From: Bacillus methanolicus | Lineage (GTDB): Bacteria > Bacillota > Bacilli > Bacillales > Cytobacillaceae | Direction: 5' to 3' | Assembly (NCBI RefSeq): GCF_028888695.1 | Contig: NZ_PNFF01000002.1 | Location: 705,001 to 769,000 of the forward strand | Length of the DNA: 64,000 bases | Shown here: one piece after another, positions 1 to 7,369 of the stretch | Layout: each line of letters starts with the position of its first letter | How positions within the stretch are numbered: the first letter of the stretch is position 1 | Notes under the pieces: model-generated | What the model was told of the DNA's origin: nothing | The model's input: only the letters and a program-made list of their open reading frames with translations | Databases searched by the model: none | Position numbers and translations under genes: made by a program

Positions 1-45
1 CCGCTCCCTCAGGGTTCGGCGGTTCGAATCCGTCCCCCTCCACCA
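1..45 (+). tRNA. tRNA-Tyr, 3' part only
   Basis: The window opens inside a tRNA. Visible are the 3' side of the anticodon stem, a long variable arm (CTCCCTCAGGGTTCGGC region), a T-arm with GGTTCGAATCC, the acceptor strand and an encoded CCA at 43-45. The long class II variable arm and the CCCCCTCCACCA end fit Bacillus tRNA-Tyr. The anticodon lies outside the window, so the identity rests on resemblance. Confidence 0.8.
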
Positions 46-112
46 TTACATATAATCCAAAAATATGGACAAGTTAAAACTGTCCTCTTTAGTATGAGTT
101 GAATCACACAAA

Positions 113-187
113 TGGGCTATAGCCAAGCGGTAAGGCAACGGACTTTGACTCCGTGATGCGCTGGTTCGAATCCAGCTAGCCCAGCCA
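113..187 (+). tRNA. tRNA-Gln (anticodon TTG)
   Basis: A full cloverleaf of 75 nt with encoded CCA. Acceptor TGGGCTA pairs with TAGCCCA, the anticodon loop is CTTTGAC (anticodon TTG) and the T-arm holds GGTTCGAATCC. It is the second member of the tRNA cluster. Confidence 0.96.
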
Positions 188-193
188 TTAATA

Positions 194-266
194 GAGCCAT
201 TAGCTCAGTCGGTAGAGCATCTGACTTTTAATCAGAGGGTCGGAGGTTCGAGTCCTCCATGGCTCA
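194..266 (+). tRNA. tRNA-Lys (anticodon TTT), CCA not encoded
   Basis: Cloverleaf with acceptor GAGCCAT pairing with ATGGCTC, anticodon loop CTTTTAA (TTT) and T-arm GGTTCGAGTCC. The discriminator A is at 266. The next bases are TCA (267-269) in place of CCA, unlike its neighbours. This tRNA would need 3' trimming and CCA addition by the nucleotidyltransferase. Confidence 0.96.
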
Positions 267-318
267 TCAAAACCCTGCAAAATTGTAGGGTCTTCATTCG
301 ATTATGAATAATTAAATT

Positions 319-393
319 GCGGAAGTAGTTCAGTGGTAGAACACCACCTTGCCAAGGTGGGGGTCGCGGGTTCGAGTCCCGTCTTCCGCTCCA
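319..393 (+). tRNA. tRNA-Gly (anticodon GCC)
   Basis: A 75-nt cloverleaf with encoded CCA. Acceptor GCGGAAG pairs with CTTCCGC, the anticodon loop contains GCC and the T-arm is GGTTCGAGTCC. Confidence 0.96.
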
Positions 394-396
394 TTC

Positions 397-472
397 GGGG
401 CCTTAGCTCAGCTGGGAGAGCGCCTGCTTTGCACGCAGGAGGTCAGCGGTTCGATCCCGCTAGGCTCCACCA
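397..472 (+). tRNA. tRNA-Ala (anticodon TGC)
   Basis: A 76-nt cloverleaf with encoded CCA. Acceptor GGGGCCT pairs with AGGCTCC through one wobble, and the anticodon loop TTTGCAC holds TGC. It is the last gene of the cluster, three bases after tRNA-Gly. Confidence 0.96.
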
Positions 473-643
473 TCACTTTACATATGTTATCAAAGCTTCA
501 GACCTATTTGGTTTGGGGCTTTTTTTATGTCAAAGTTGATATTTGTAAAAGATCAATGAGTTTGAGTTTTTTGTATTACGTTAAAGACAATATTGAAACT
601 GAACGAAACAGAACAACATTGATCAAAACTTTTTATTATATTC

Positions 644-686
644 GTTCTATACTTGTAGAACACTTTTGTTATAATAATAATAGAAC
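644..686 (+). promoter_or_regulatory. Promoter and likely GntR operator
   Basis: A perfect inverted repeat GTTCTA-N6-TAGAAC lies at 644-661. A -10 box TATAAT is at 670-675 and a third half-site TAGAAC is at 681-686, just before the ribosome binding site of the GntR gene. YtrA-type repressors commonly bind such repeats at their own promoter. Autoregulation is inferred. Confidence 0.6.
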
Positions 687-703
687 AGTTAGGAGGAATT
701 TAT

Positions 704-1087
704 TTGTTCATTAAAATTGAACCGCATTCCGATATTCCTATTTATACACAATTGTCGAATCAAATTATCGAAGGTATTGCCAGTGGAATATTGAAAAGCG
801 GCAATTCGTTACCGTCTGTTCGTTCGCTCGCAGCCGATCTCGGAGTGAATATGCACACCGTCAATAAAAGTTACCATGAGCTTGAGAAGAAAGGTTTTAT
901 TAAAATTGTTCCGAAATCTGGGGCAATTATCAATTCTCCTGTTGGAGGCGAACAGCGAGAAGTTCATGTTGAACGAATTGGAAATGAATTTAGGCCCATT
1001 ATTGCTGAAGCACTTGCTCTAGGGATGAATGCTGATGAAATTCGCGAACAGATTTTATCTATCATTTCAGATATCCGGGGGGAGTAA
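704..1087 (+). CDS. GntR-family transcriptional regulator, YtrA subfamily
   Basis: A 127-residue DNA-binding repressor. The winged-helix domain covers about residues 10-75 (IYTQLSNQIIEGIASG, then SLPSVRSLAADLGVN and a recognition helix). Only a short all-helical tail follows, as in the YtrA subfamily, which lacks a large ligand domain. Translation starts at TTG 704 behind AGGAGG (691-696). The next gene begins 2 nt after its stop and encodes a membrane protein, so the two probably form an operon in which the regulator controls its own transcription through the upstream inverted repeat. The signal it senses is not visible. Confidence 0.88.
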   Translation: MFIKIEPHSDIPIYTQLSNQIIEGIASGILKSGNSLPSVRSLAADLGVNMHTVNKSYHELEKKGFIKIVPKSGAIINSPVGGEQREVHVERIGNEFRPIIAEALALGMNADEIREQILSIISDIRGE

Positions 1088-1089
1088 AA

Positions 1090-2196
1090 ATGATCTTACC
1101 AATTTTTCTTATCACAATTGGCTTTATCGTTATTCTGCAATCTGCTATTCCCTTTTTATTAAAACGAACAATTGCGTTTGGCGTTACAATTCCTGAAGGA
1201 CATACGGATGATCGGACAATTGCTTCTTATAAAAAAATTTACTCAACTACTACTCTTCTTGTCGGTTTAATTTTGCTGGCTGCTTATTTCGTATGGACGA
1301 AATATGTAAATCCTACTGAAGAAAAGCTCGTCTTAACCGGGTTAGCAATTCAGTTTTGTGTCATTTTTGTAAGCATGGGCCTTTACTTTTTGTTCCATGC
1401 AAAAATGACTCGACTGAAACGGGATAATAAATGGGGGGCAAATTTGAAACAAGTAAAAATTGCAGATATCGCAATTCGGACGAAAGATGAAATGCTCCCT
1501 GAGTATGTATTCGCTATACCGATGGTCATTACAATCGGTCTTATTGCTTATACAGCAATACAGTACGATAACATCCCTGACAAGATCCCAACGCATTGGG
1601 GAGCCGACGGACAACCGGACGCATTTACTACAAAAACACCATTTTCATCCATTTCTCTTCTCTTCGTCCTTCTTATTATGCAGGCAATGATGCTCGGAAT
1701 TAATGCAATCACTAAACAATCCGGTATTAATATAAGTGCGACAAGAAGCAATGCATCACGTGTACAACAGTTGTCATTTAGGAAATACACGAGTTGGTTC
1801 TTGTTCCTGTCAAGCGTCCTCTTAACTGTACTTTTTGGTTTTCTTCAACTAACGACAATACATGAAGGTATTGGTAATGAAGCATTAATGCTTGCCATGC
1901 CGATTGGTTTCTTATTGGTAAGTCTCATTGCTGCCGCAGTTTATGCGTTTAAAGTTGGCCAGAGCGGTTCACGTATCGATGTTGTACATGAAGACGAACC
2001 GGTTTCCGGGATAACGGATGTTGACGACGATAAATATTGGAAAGCAGGAATTTTTTATGTAAATAAAGACGATCCATCCATTTTCGTAGAAAAAAGATTC
2101 GGAATTGGCTGGACAATCAATTTTGCTCACCCAATCGGTTATCTTATTCTGTTTGGTCCGTTATTGCTCATTTTGCTCATCACTTTTCTTTTATGA
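1090..2196 (+). CDS. DUF1648/SdpI-like multi-pass membrane protein
   Basis: A 368-residue protein with about eight hydrophobic segments. Near residue 150 it has the DUF1648 signature IPTHWGADGQPDAF, seen in SdpI-type immunity and related membrane proteins. After the middle membrane segments there is a soluble stretch with DDKYWKAGIFYVNKDDPS, resembling the DUF5808 region. ATG 1090 follows GGGGGAGT. Pairing with a YtrA-type regulator is common for such genes in Bacillaceae. The function (envelope protection, toxin immunity or signalling) cannot be set from sequence. Confidence 0.8.
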   Translation: MILPIFLITIGFIVILQSAIPFLLKRTIAFGVTIPEGHTDDRTIASYKKIYSTTTLLVGLILLAAYFVWTKYVNPTEEKLVLTGLAIQFCVIFVSMGLYFLFHAKMTRLKRDNKWGANLKQVKIADIAIRTKDEMLPEYVFAIPMVITIGLIAYTAIQYDNIPDKIPTHWGADGQPDAFTTKTPFSSISLLFVLLIMQAMMLGINAITKQSGINISATRSNASRVQQLSFRKYTSWFLFLSSVLLTVLFGFLQLTTIHEGIGNEALMLAMPIGFLLVSLIAAAVYAFKVGQSGSRIDVVHEDEPVSGITDVDDDKYWKAGIFYVNKDDPSIFVEKRFGIGWTINFAHPIGYLILFGPLLLILLITFLL

Positions 2197-2502
2197 CGTA
2201 CCAAACGGTGCTTTATTTTCACATAAAAATTTTTATCTATTAAATGAAAAAGGTCTTACTTTTGCAAAGAAGCGTGTCAAATAGGAAAAAAATCGTAATT
2301 TTTCAATCTCAGGTTCATAATGAGCTTGTGTTTTTTTGAGATACTCCTCCTCAGCCGTAAAACCAAATTGAAAACAATTGAAATCAGACTCTTTCGTTTA
2401 TTTTTAAAATTGTGTATATATATTCACATTTTTGTCGAGTTGAGTCATTTTTATGAAAGCGGTTAAAATAGGTAAATAATAGGGATGAGGAGGTATCTGT
2501 TT
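2197..2502. other. Gene-free AT-rich stretch before arginase
   Basis: About 300 bases without a supported gene. The last 100 bases are very AT-rich and presumably hold the rocF promoter, but I see no convincing -35/-10 pair or sigma-54 box. A strong site GAGGAGG (2487-2493) serves rocF. Confidence 0.4.
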
Positions 2503-3399
2503 ATGAAAAAAATATCCATTATCGGCATGCCGATGGATTTAGGACAAATGAGACGCGGTGTTGACATGGGTCCAAGTGCAATGCGTTATGCTGGAATAAA
2601 TGAAAGGCTAAGAAACTTAAAGTATGAGATAGAAGATCTTGGAGATATCCCAATCGGGAGGCCGGAAGTTGTACATCGATCAGATACGAACTTGCGCAAC
2701 TTGGAGTTAGTAGCTGAAAAAAATGAAAAGCTGGCAGCACAAGTTGATGAAGTTGTTAGATCAGGGTCATTTCCGCTCGTGCTTGGCGGCGACCACAGCA
2801 TTGCAATTGGTACATTAGCCGGGGTTGCAAAACATTATAAAAACCTGGGCGTAATCTGGTATGATGCACACGGGGATTTAAACACAGCAGAAACTTCACC
2901 TTCGGGGAATATACATGGAATGCCTCTTGCGGTCAGTATAGGGCTGGGGCATCCTATGCTGACGGAAATAGGCGGCTACAGCCCTAAAGTAAAGCCGGAA
3001 AACATTGTGATCATTGGTGCCAGATCTTTGGATGAAGGTGAGAGGGCTCTTATAAAAGAAAAAGGTATAAAAGTTTTTACCATGCATGAAATTGACAGGC
3101 TTGGCATGTCAAAAGTAATGGAAGAAACTATCGATTACTTGAAAGAAAAAACGGATGGAGTGCATCTTTCGCTTGACTTGGATGGATTGGATCCAAGTGA
3201 TGCGCCCGGAGTCGGAACACCTGTTAACGGCGGAATCACCTACCGGGAGAGCCACCTTGCGATGGAAATGCTTGCGGAAGCACAGCTCATTACTTCAGCA
3301 GAATTTGTTGAAGTCAATCCAATCCTTGATGAAAAAAACAAAACTGCAACCGTTGCAGTTGCATTAATGGGCTCTTTATTTGGTGAAAAACTTTTATAA
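2503..3399 (+). CDS. rocF: Arginase
   Basis: Cytosolic Mn-dependent ureohydrolase that cleaves arginine to ornithine and urea. The manganese-binding motifs are all present: GGDHSIAIG near residue 95, YDAHGDLN near 122 and SLDLDGLDP near 225. The start is placed at ATG 2503 because GAGGAGG lies 9 nt upstream and the 298-residue product matches Bacillus RocF. An in-frame ATG at 2485 would precede that site. Other roc genes are not nearby; the gene stands alone upstream of sigW, as in some other Bacillaceae. It ends in a large nested hairpin. Confidence 0.95.
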   Translation: MKKISIIGMPMDLGQMRRGVDMGPSAMRYAGINERLRNLKYEIEDLGDIPIGRPEVVHRSDTNLRNLELVAEKNEKLAAQVDEVVRSGSFPLVLGGDHSIAIGTLAGVAKHYKNLGVIWYDAHGDLNTAETSPSGNIHGMPLAVSIGLGHPMLTEIGGYSPKVKPENIVIIGARSLDEGERALIKEKGIKVFTMHEIDRLGMSKVMEETIDYLKEKTDGVHLSLDLDGLDPSDAPGVGTPVNGGITYRESHLAMEMLAEAQLITSAEFVEVNPILDEKNKTATVAVALMGSLFGEKLL

Positions 3400-3408
3400 A
3401 TAATTAAA

Positions 3409-3541
3409 AGGCTGACCTATAAGTACCTGTCCTTGGCTCCCCTGTTGCAGTTACTAAATATTGGAGAAACATTGATCATGTTTTCAATATTTAGTAACTT
3501 AGGGTGCCCGGCTCTCAGTTTTTGGTCAGCCTCACTTTTTT
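3409..3541 (+). terminator. Nested inverted repeat, probable terminator of rocF
   Basis: The outer arms AGGCTGACC (3409-3417) and GGTCAGCCT (3524-3532) are followed by a T-rich run. Inside is a second perfect pair, GTTACTAAATATTG (3450-3463) with CAATATTTAGTAAC (3485-3498). It is much larger than an ordinary terminator, and its outer arm resembles the arms of other intergenic elements in this window. Its 3' end overlaps the stop of the convergent Spo0E-like gene. Confidence 0.65.
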
Positions 3542-3690
3542 GCGGTTAAGAGGTAATATCGGTTAAGGAGCTTGTCCAATTCTGCACTTACTTCGATTAC
3601 TTGCTGATTGGTCAAAGTAGAATGAGAAGCTAACTGTATCATTTTTCTTCGATGTGTTTCAATGTCTTCTAGTAATCTTTTGACATACAT
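3532..3690 (-). CDS. Spo0E-family aspartyl-phosphate phosphatase (small)
   Basis: A 52-residue protein encoded convergent to rocF. It forms two short helices and carries the family signature SAELDKLLNRYY (S..LD..L..Y) near residues 35-46. Members of this family dephosphorylate Spo0A~P and so delay sporulation. The start ATG (3690) is preceded by GAGGAG at good spacing, and the stop is TGA at 3532. Family and size are clear. Whether the target is Spo0A or another response regulator is inferred. Confidence 0.82.
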   Translation of the reverse strand: MYVKRLLEDIETHRRKMIQLASHSTLTNQQVIEVSAELDKLLNRYYLLTAKK

Positions 3691-3808
3691 AAAACACTCC
3701 TCACTTCCTTCGTTAATTAGTCTTTTTATACCCTGTGGAAAATATTTTAAACATACTTCAGTAAATTTTTGTTAATATAAAATTGGTTGAAAAATTTTAT
3801 ATAAAAAG

Positions 3809-3835
3809 TGAAACCCTTTCCGCTATCGATTCGTA
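3809..3835 (+). promoter_or_regulatory. Sigma-W autoregulatory promoter
   Basis: The -35 element TGAAAC (3809-3814) and the -10 element CGTA (3832-3835) are separated by 17 bp, close to the sigma-W consensus. It lies about 30 bp upstream of sigW, as expected for autoregulation. Confidence 0.82.
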
Positions 3836-3868
3836 TATCGTATAGCCGCATTAGAGCGGAGGTAACCA

Positions 3869-4432
3869 ATGGAAGAGATCGTAAAGAAAAGGATAAAAGA
3901 AGTAATAAAAGGCGACCAAAATGCTTTTGGAGAAATCGTTGAACTTTATAAGGACAAGGTTTTTCAACTTTGTTACAGGATGCTTGGAAACAGGCATGAA
4001 GCAGAAGACATTGCTCAAGAAGCTTTTATTCGCGCATATGTAAATATTAACAGTTTCAACATAAATTTAAAATTTTCCACGTGGCTTTATCGAATAGCAA
4101 CAAACCTGTGTATCGATCGTATAAGAAAGAAAAAACCGGACTACTATTTGGATGCAGAGGTTTCGGGCACGGACGGGCTTACAATGTATTCTCAAATTGC
4201 GGCTGATACAGCTCTTCCTGAAGAGGAGCTACAGAGTTTGGAGCTGCAGGAAACGATTCAAAAAGAAATTTCAAAACTACCCGAAAAATACAGAACGGTT
4301 ATCGTATTAAGATATATCGAGGAACTTTCACTAAATGAAATCAGCGAAATATTAGATCTTCCGCTGGGAACGGTTAAAACGAGAATTCACAGAGGGAGAG
4401 AAGCGTTGAGACAACAGCTACGTTATGTTTAA
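3869..4432 (+). CDS. sigW: ECF RNA polymerase sigma factor SigW
   Basis: A 187-residue extracytoplasmic-function sigma factor. Region 2 (about 20-90) includes the core-binding and -10 recognition helix EDIAQEAFIRAYVNINSF. Region 4 (about 130-180) has a helix-turn-helix with SLNEISEILDLPLGTVKTRI, and the C-terminus is R-HRGREALRQ. In Bacillus it controls the response to cell-wall antibiotics and membrane-active toxins. It is followed at once by its anti-sigma factor and preceded by a matching promoter. Start ATG 3869 follows GAGCGGAGG. Confidence 0.96.
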   Translation: MEEIVKKRIKEVIKGDQNAFGEIVELYKDKVFQLCYRMLGNRHEAEDIAQEAFIRAYVNINSFNINLKFSTWLYRIATNLCIDRIRKKKPDYYLDAEVSGTDGLTMYSQIAADTALPEEELQSLELQETIQKEISKLPEKYRTVIVLRYIEELSLNEISEILDLPLGTVKTRIHRGREALRQQLRYV

Positions 4433-4448
4433 TGAGAGGGTGAGAGCT

Positions 4449-5075
4449 TTGAGTTGTCCAGCAGAGATTATTGAATATATGCATGAATACTTAGATGAAG
4501 TGATCTCAGCCGAGCATGAAAAAATTTTAAGAGAACATCTGCAAACATGCAGGGATTGTCAAACGCACTTTCATGAATTAAAAAAAGCGATTGCTCTAGT
4601 GCAGAGCACCTCCAATATAAAGGCACCTCCCAATCTTACGGCAAATGTGATGGCAAGATTGCCAAAGGAAAAGAAAAAAATTGGAGTGCAGCGCTGGTTC
4701 CGTCATCACCCTTTATTAACAGCTGCCTCTTTATTCTTCGTTTTAATGGTGGGAAGCCTTTTCTCAGCATGGAATGATCATCAATTTTCCGTTTCGAAGC
4801 AGCCTAATCTGAAAGTTGAAAATACTACAGTGATTGTTCCAAAAGGCGAAGTAGTTAAGGGAGATGTCGTTGTAAAGAATGGAACTTTAAAAATTGAAGG
4901 TGAAATACAGGGGAATGTGACAGTAATAAATGGAGAGAAGTATCTTGCTTCTGCCGGCCATGTTACAGGAGAGATTACAGTAGTTAATGAAATATACGAA
5001 TGGTTATGGTTCCAAATAAAGAAAACAGGCAAAGATGTTATCAATATATTTGATGAAGAAAATGACAAAAATTAA
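4449..5075 (+). CDS. rsiW: Zinc-binding anti-sigma-W factor RsiW
   Basis: A membrane protein that holds SigW inactive until it is cut by regulated proteolysis. The N-terminal ZAS motif is H-x3-C-x2-C (REHLQTCRDCQTHF, near residue 32). One membrane segment follows near 90-105 (LLTAASLFFVLMVGSLF), then an extracytoplasmic domain with SVSKQPNL and repeated V-G-V patterns. I place the start at TTG 4449, giving MSCP and 208 residues like B. subtilis RsiW, behind AGAGGGTGA. An upstream ATG at 4425 overlaps sigW and lacks a ribosome site. Confidence 0.94.
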   Translation: MSCPAEIIEYMHEYLDEVISAEHEKILREHLQTCRDCQTHFHELKKAIALVQSTSNIKAPPNLTANVMARLPKEKKKIGVQRWFRHHPLLTAASLFFVLMVGSLFSAWNDHQFSVSKQPNLKVENTTVIVPKGEVVKGDVVVKNGTLKIEGEIQGNVTVINGEKYLASAGHVTGEITVVNEIYEWLWFQIKKTGKDVINIFDEENDKN

Positions 5076-5106
5076 AGCCACTCGAATAAGGGTGGCTGAT
5101 TTTTTT
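5076..5106 (+). terminator. Rho-independent terminator after rsiW
   Basis: Stem AGCCAC / GTGGCT (5076-5081 and 5092-5097) with a loop of about 10 nt, followed by seven T. It separates sigW-rsiW from the cdaA operon. Confidence 0.85.
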
Positions 5107-5155
5107 AAAACTATTTTCAGCAGTAATTATTAAGAAATCATATAGCCGTATTATT

Positions 5156-5184
5156 CTTAAAAGCTTTTTGATTTATGGTATAAT
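5156..5184 (+). promoter_or_regulatory. Extended -10 promoter of cdaA operon
   Basis: TGGTATAAT (5176-5184) is a perfect extended -10 box. The -35 region about 17 bp upstream is weak, as is common with the TGn extension. It lies 64 bp before cdaA. Confidence 0.6.
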
Positions 5185-5247
5185 ATGAGAGTTACATACG
5201 ATACTTAAGCGGCCTAAGCTTTTTAATAAATTTATGGGGGAAGTACA

Positions 5248-6078
5248 ATGCCGTTTTTTGATATACCAATACTAGAATTATTGGCAAATACTGTGGATAT
5301 TCTCCTTGTATGGTACGTTATTTATAAATTGATTATGGTTATACGGGGAACGAAAGCCGTTCAATTGCTAAAAGGAATTTTTGTCATTCTCCTCGTAAAA
5401 ATTATCAGCGATCTTTTATATTTAAAAACATTAAGCTGGATAATGGAGCAAGCTTTAACATGGGGATTTTTGGCCATCATAATCATTTTCCAGCCGGAAC
5501 TTCGAAGAGCCCTTGAACAGCTTGGAAGAGGGAAGTTGTTTGCAAGAAGCGGAACCCCTGAAGAAGAAGAGCAGGAAAAAATGGTGGAGGCGATTATTAA
5601 AGCAACCGATTATATGGCAAAGCGGCGTATAGGGGCGTTGATTTCAATTGAACGAGAAACCGGGATGAGTGACTACATTGAGACAGGAATCCAGTTAAAT
5701 TCAAAAATCTCCTCTGAATTGCTGATTAATATTTTTATTCCAAATACGCCTTTGCATGACGGAGCCGTCATCATACAAAAACATAGTGTTGCCGCAGCAG
5801 CATGCTATTTGCCGTTATCGGAGAGCCCATTCATCTCAAAAGAATTAGGTACCCGTCATCGCGCCGCACTTGGAATCAGCGAAGTGACTGACAGTGTAAC
5901 AGTCGTTGTCTCAGAGGAAACAGGAAGCGTGTCTTTAACGAAAAACGGGGAGCTGCATCGTGATTTGTCTCCTGAAAAGTTCAAAGAACTGTTGAGAAGT
6001 GAATTGTTGTCACAAACGAGAACAAAACAAGCTTCTTCAGCCCGATGGAACTGGAGGGTGAGTAAAAGTGATCGATAG
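5248..6078 (+). CDS. cdaA: Diadenylate cyclase CdaA (c-di-AMP synthase)
   Basis: A 276-residue membrane enzyme that makes cyclic di-AMP from two ATP. Three membrane helices occupy about residues 10-80. The DAC domain follows, with the catalytic motifs LHDGAV (near 170) and GTRHRAALG (near 201) both intact. Cdr-type cdaA-cdaR-glmM order is conserved in Firmicutes and couples c-di-AMP to peptidoglycan precursor supply and potassium control. Its 3' end overlaps cdaR by 11 nt. Confidence 0.97.
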   Translation: MPFFDIPILELLANTVDILLVWYVIYKLIMVIRGTKAVQLLKGIFVILLVKIISDLLYLKTLSWIMEQALTWGFLAIIIIFQPELRRALEQLGRGKLFARSGTPEEEEQEKMVEAIIKATDYMAKRRIGALISIERETGMSDYIETGIQLNSKISSELLINIFIPNTPLHDGAVIIQKHSVAAAACYLPLSESPFISKELGTRHRAALGISEVTDSVTVVVSEETGSVSLTKNGELHRDLSPEKFKELLRSELLSQTRTKQASSARWNWRVSKSDR

Positions 6079-7333
6079 ACTGATGGATAACCACTGGTTT
6101 TTAAAAATTATTTCCCTTGTTTTGGCTGTGTTGCTGTTTTCATCTGTTCCGGATATGGAAAAAGCGACAGATGAAAATGTTCCTTCTCAAAACAATGTTG
6201 AGACAATCACGGATGTGCCTGTAAAAAGCTATTATGATACAGAAAATCTCGTAGTGTCCGGGGTGCCTGATATAGTGAAAGTTACGATTCAAGGCCCCAA
6301 AAACATCGTACAAATGACAAAATCCCTTAGAAATTTTGAAGTGTACGTAGACTTGTCAGATGCGGAAATAGGCACTCAGCGAGTTCCCATTCAGATACGG
6401 GATATTTCCGACAAACTGAAAGTTACAGTCGAGCCAAGTTATGCCAATGTGACCGTTCAGGAACGAGTCACAAAGGAATTTAAAGTAGATGCTGAATTCA
6501 ATAAAAAATTATTAGATGATGGTTATGTTTCCGAGGAGCCAGTCGTTGAGCCGAAAAAGGTAAAAATTACGGGTGCAAAGGATGTAATTGAAAGGATTAG
6601 CTTTGTCCTAGCAACTCTGGATATTGGAGGCTCTATAAATAGTACGGTGACAAGAGAAGCATCTGTTCAGGTGCTTGACAGGGAACTAAACAAGCTTGAT
6701 GTTATCGTTGATCCTGAAACTGTTACAGTGACAGTGCCAGTAAAAAGCTCTAGTAAAACCGTACCGATCAAAATCGTCCAAAAAGGAACCCCTCCTGAAG
6801 GAGTTTCTATAAATTCTGTATCCATTGATGTAAAGGAAGCAACAATTTTTGCAAAACCGGAAAATTTGGGTCAAACAGAAAGTGTTAGAGTAGAGGTAGA
6901 TGTAAGCAATATACAAAAAGACACGGAATTGACAGTGCCAGTCATCATTTCAGAAGGGATATCAAAAGTTGATCCGGAAACGGTAAAAGTCAGGATTAAT
7001 GTAGATGTTAAAAAAGCAGATGAGAATAAAGACGAGAATAAAGAAGAGGAAAAAACACTGTCAAATCTACCTATTAAAGCGGAAGGCCTCAACGAGAATT
7101 ATGAGGTAGCATTTCTTGATCCTGCTTCTGCTACTGCCAATTTGACCATAATAGGATCAAGCGACATAATCAAAACGTTAAGTGAAGATGATTTTAGTCT
7201 TTTTATTAATGCAGCCAACCTTTCGAAAGGAAATCATGAGCTCGATATACAAGTTAAAGGCCCAAATAACGTGAAATGGAAGCTTGCAAAAGAAACAGCA
7301 AAAATTTCAATTACGGAAAAAGAAGAAGCTTAA
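6068..7333 (+). CDS. cdaR: CdaA regulatory protein CdaR (YbbR repeats)
   Basis: A 421-residue extracytoplasmic regulator of the cyclase. One N-terminal membrane anchor (FLKIISLVLAVLLFSSV, about 11-28) is followed by four YbbR domains. Each has the pattern of a TDVPVK/VPIKI strand, a 'V.P..V.V.G' core and a 'D.S' turn. The translation start is GTG 6068 behind GGAGGGTGAG, inside the end of cdaA, so translation is coupled. An acidic lysine-rich linker (DENKDENKEEEK, about 320) lies between the third and fourth repeats. Confidence 0.94.
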   Translation: MIDRLMDNHWFLKIISLVLAVLLFSSVPDMEKATDENVPSQNNVETITDVPVKSYYDTENLVVSGVPDIVKVTIQGPKNIVQMTKSLRNFEVYVDLSDAEIGTQRVPIQIRDISDKLKVTVEPSYANVTVQERVTKEFKVDAEFNKKLLDDGYVSEEPVVEPKKVKITGAKDVIERISFVLATLDIGGSINSTVTREASVQVLDRELNKLDVIVDPETVTVTVPVKSSSKTVPIKIVQKGTPPEGVSINSVSIDVKEATIFAKPENLGQTESVRVEVDVSNIQKDTELTVPVIISEGISKVDPETVKVRINVDVKKADENKDENKEEEKTLSNLPIKAEGLNENYEVAFLDPASATANLTIIGSSDIIKTLSEDDFSLFINAANLSKGNHELDIQVKGPNNVKWKLAKETAKISITEKEEA

Positions 7334-7369
7334 TAAAAGCAATTATTCGATGAAGGAGAGATTCTTGAA

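Noticed and set aside
333-714. Open frames across the tRNA-Gly and tRNA-Ala genes
   Set aside because: They run through tRNA genes and have no ribosome site or protein-like composition.
4425-4448. ATG 4425 as the rsiW start
   Set aside because: No ribosome site precedes it, while TTG 4449 has AGAGGGTGA upstream and gives the family length.
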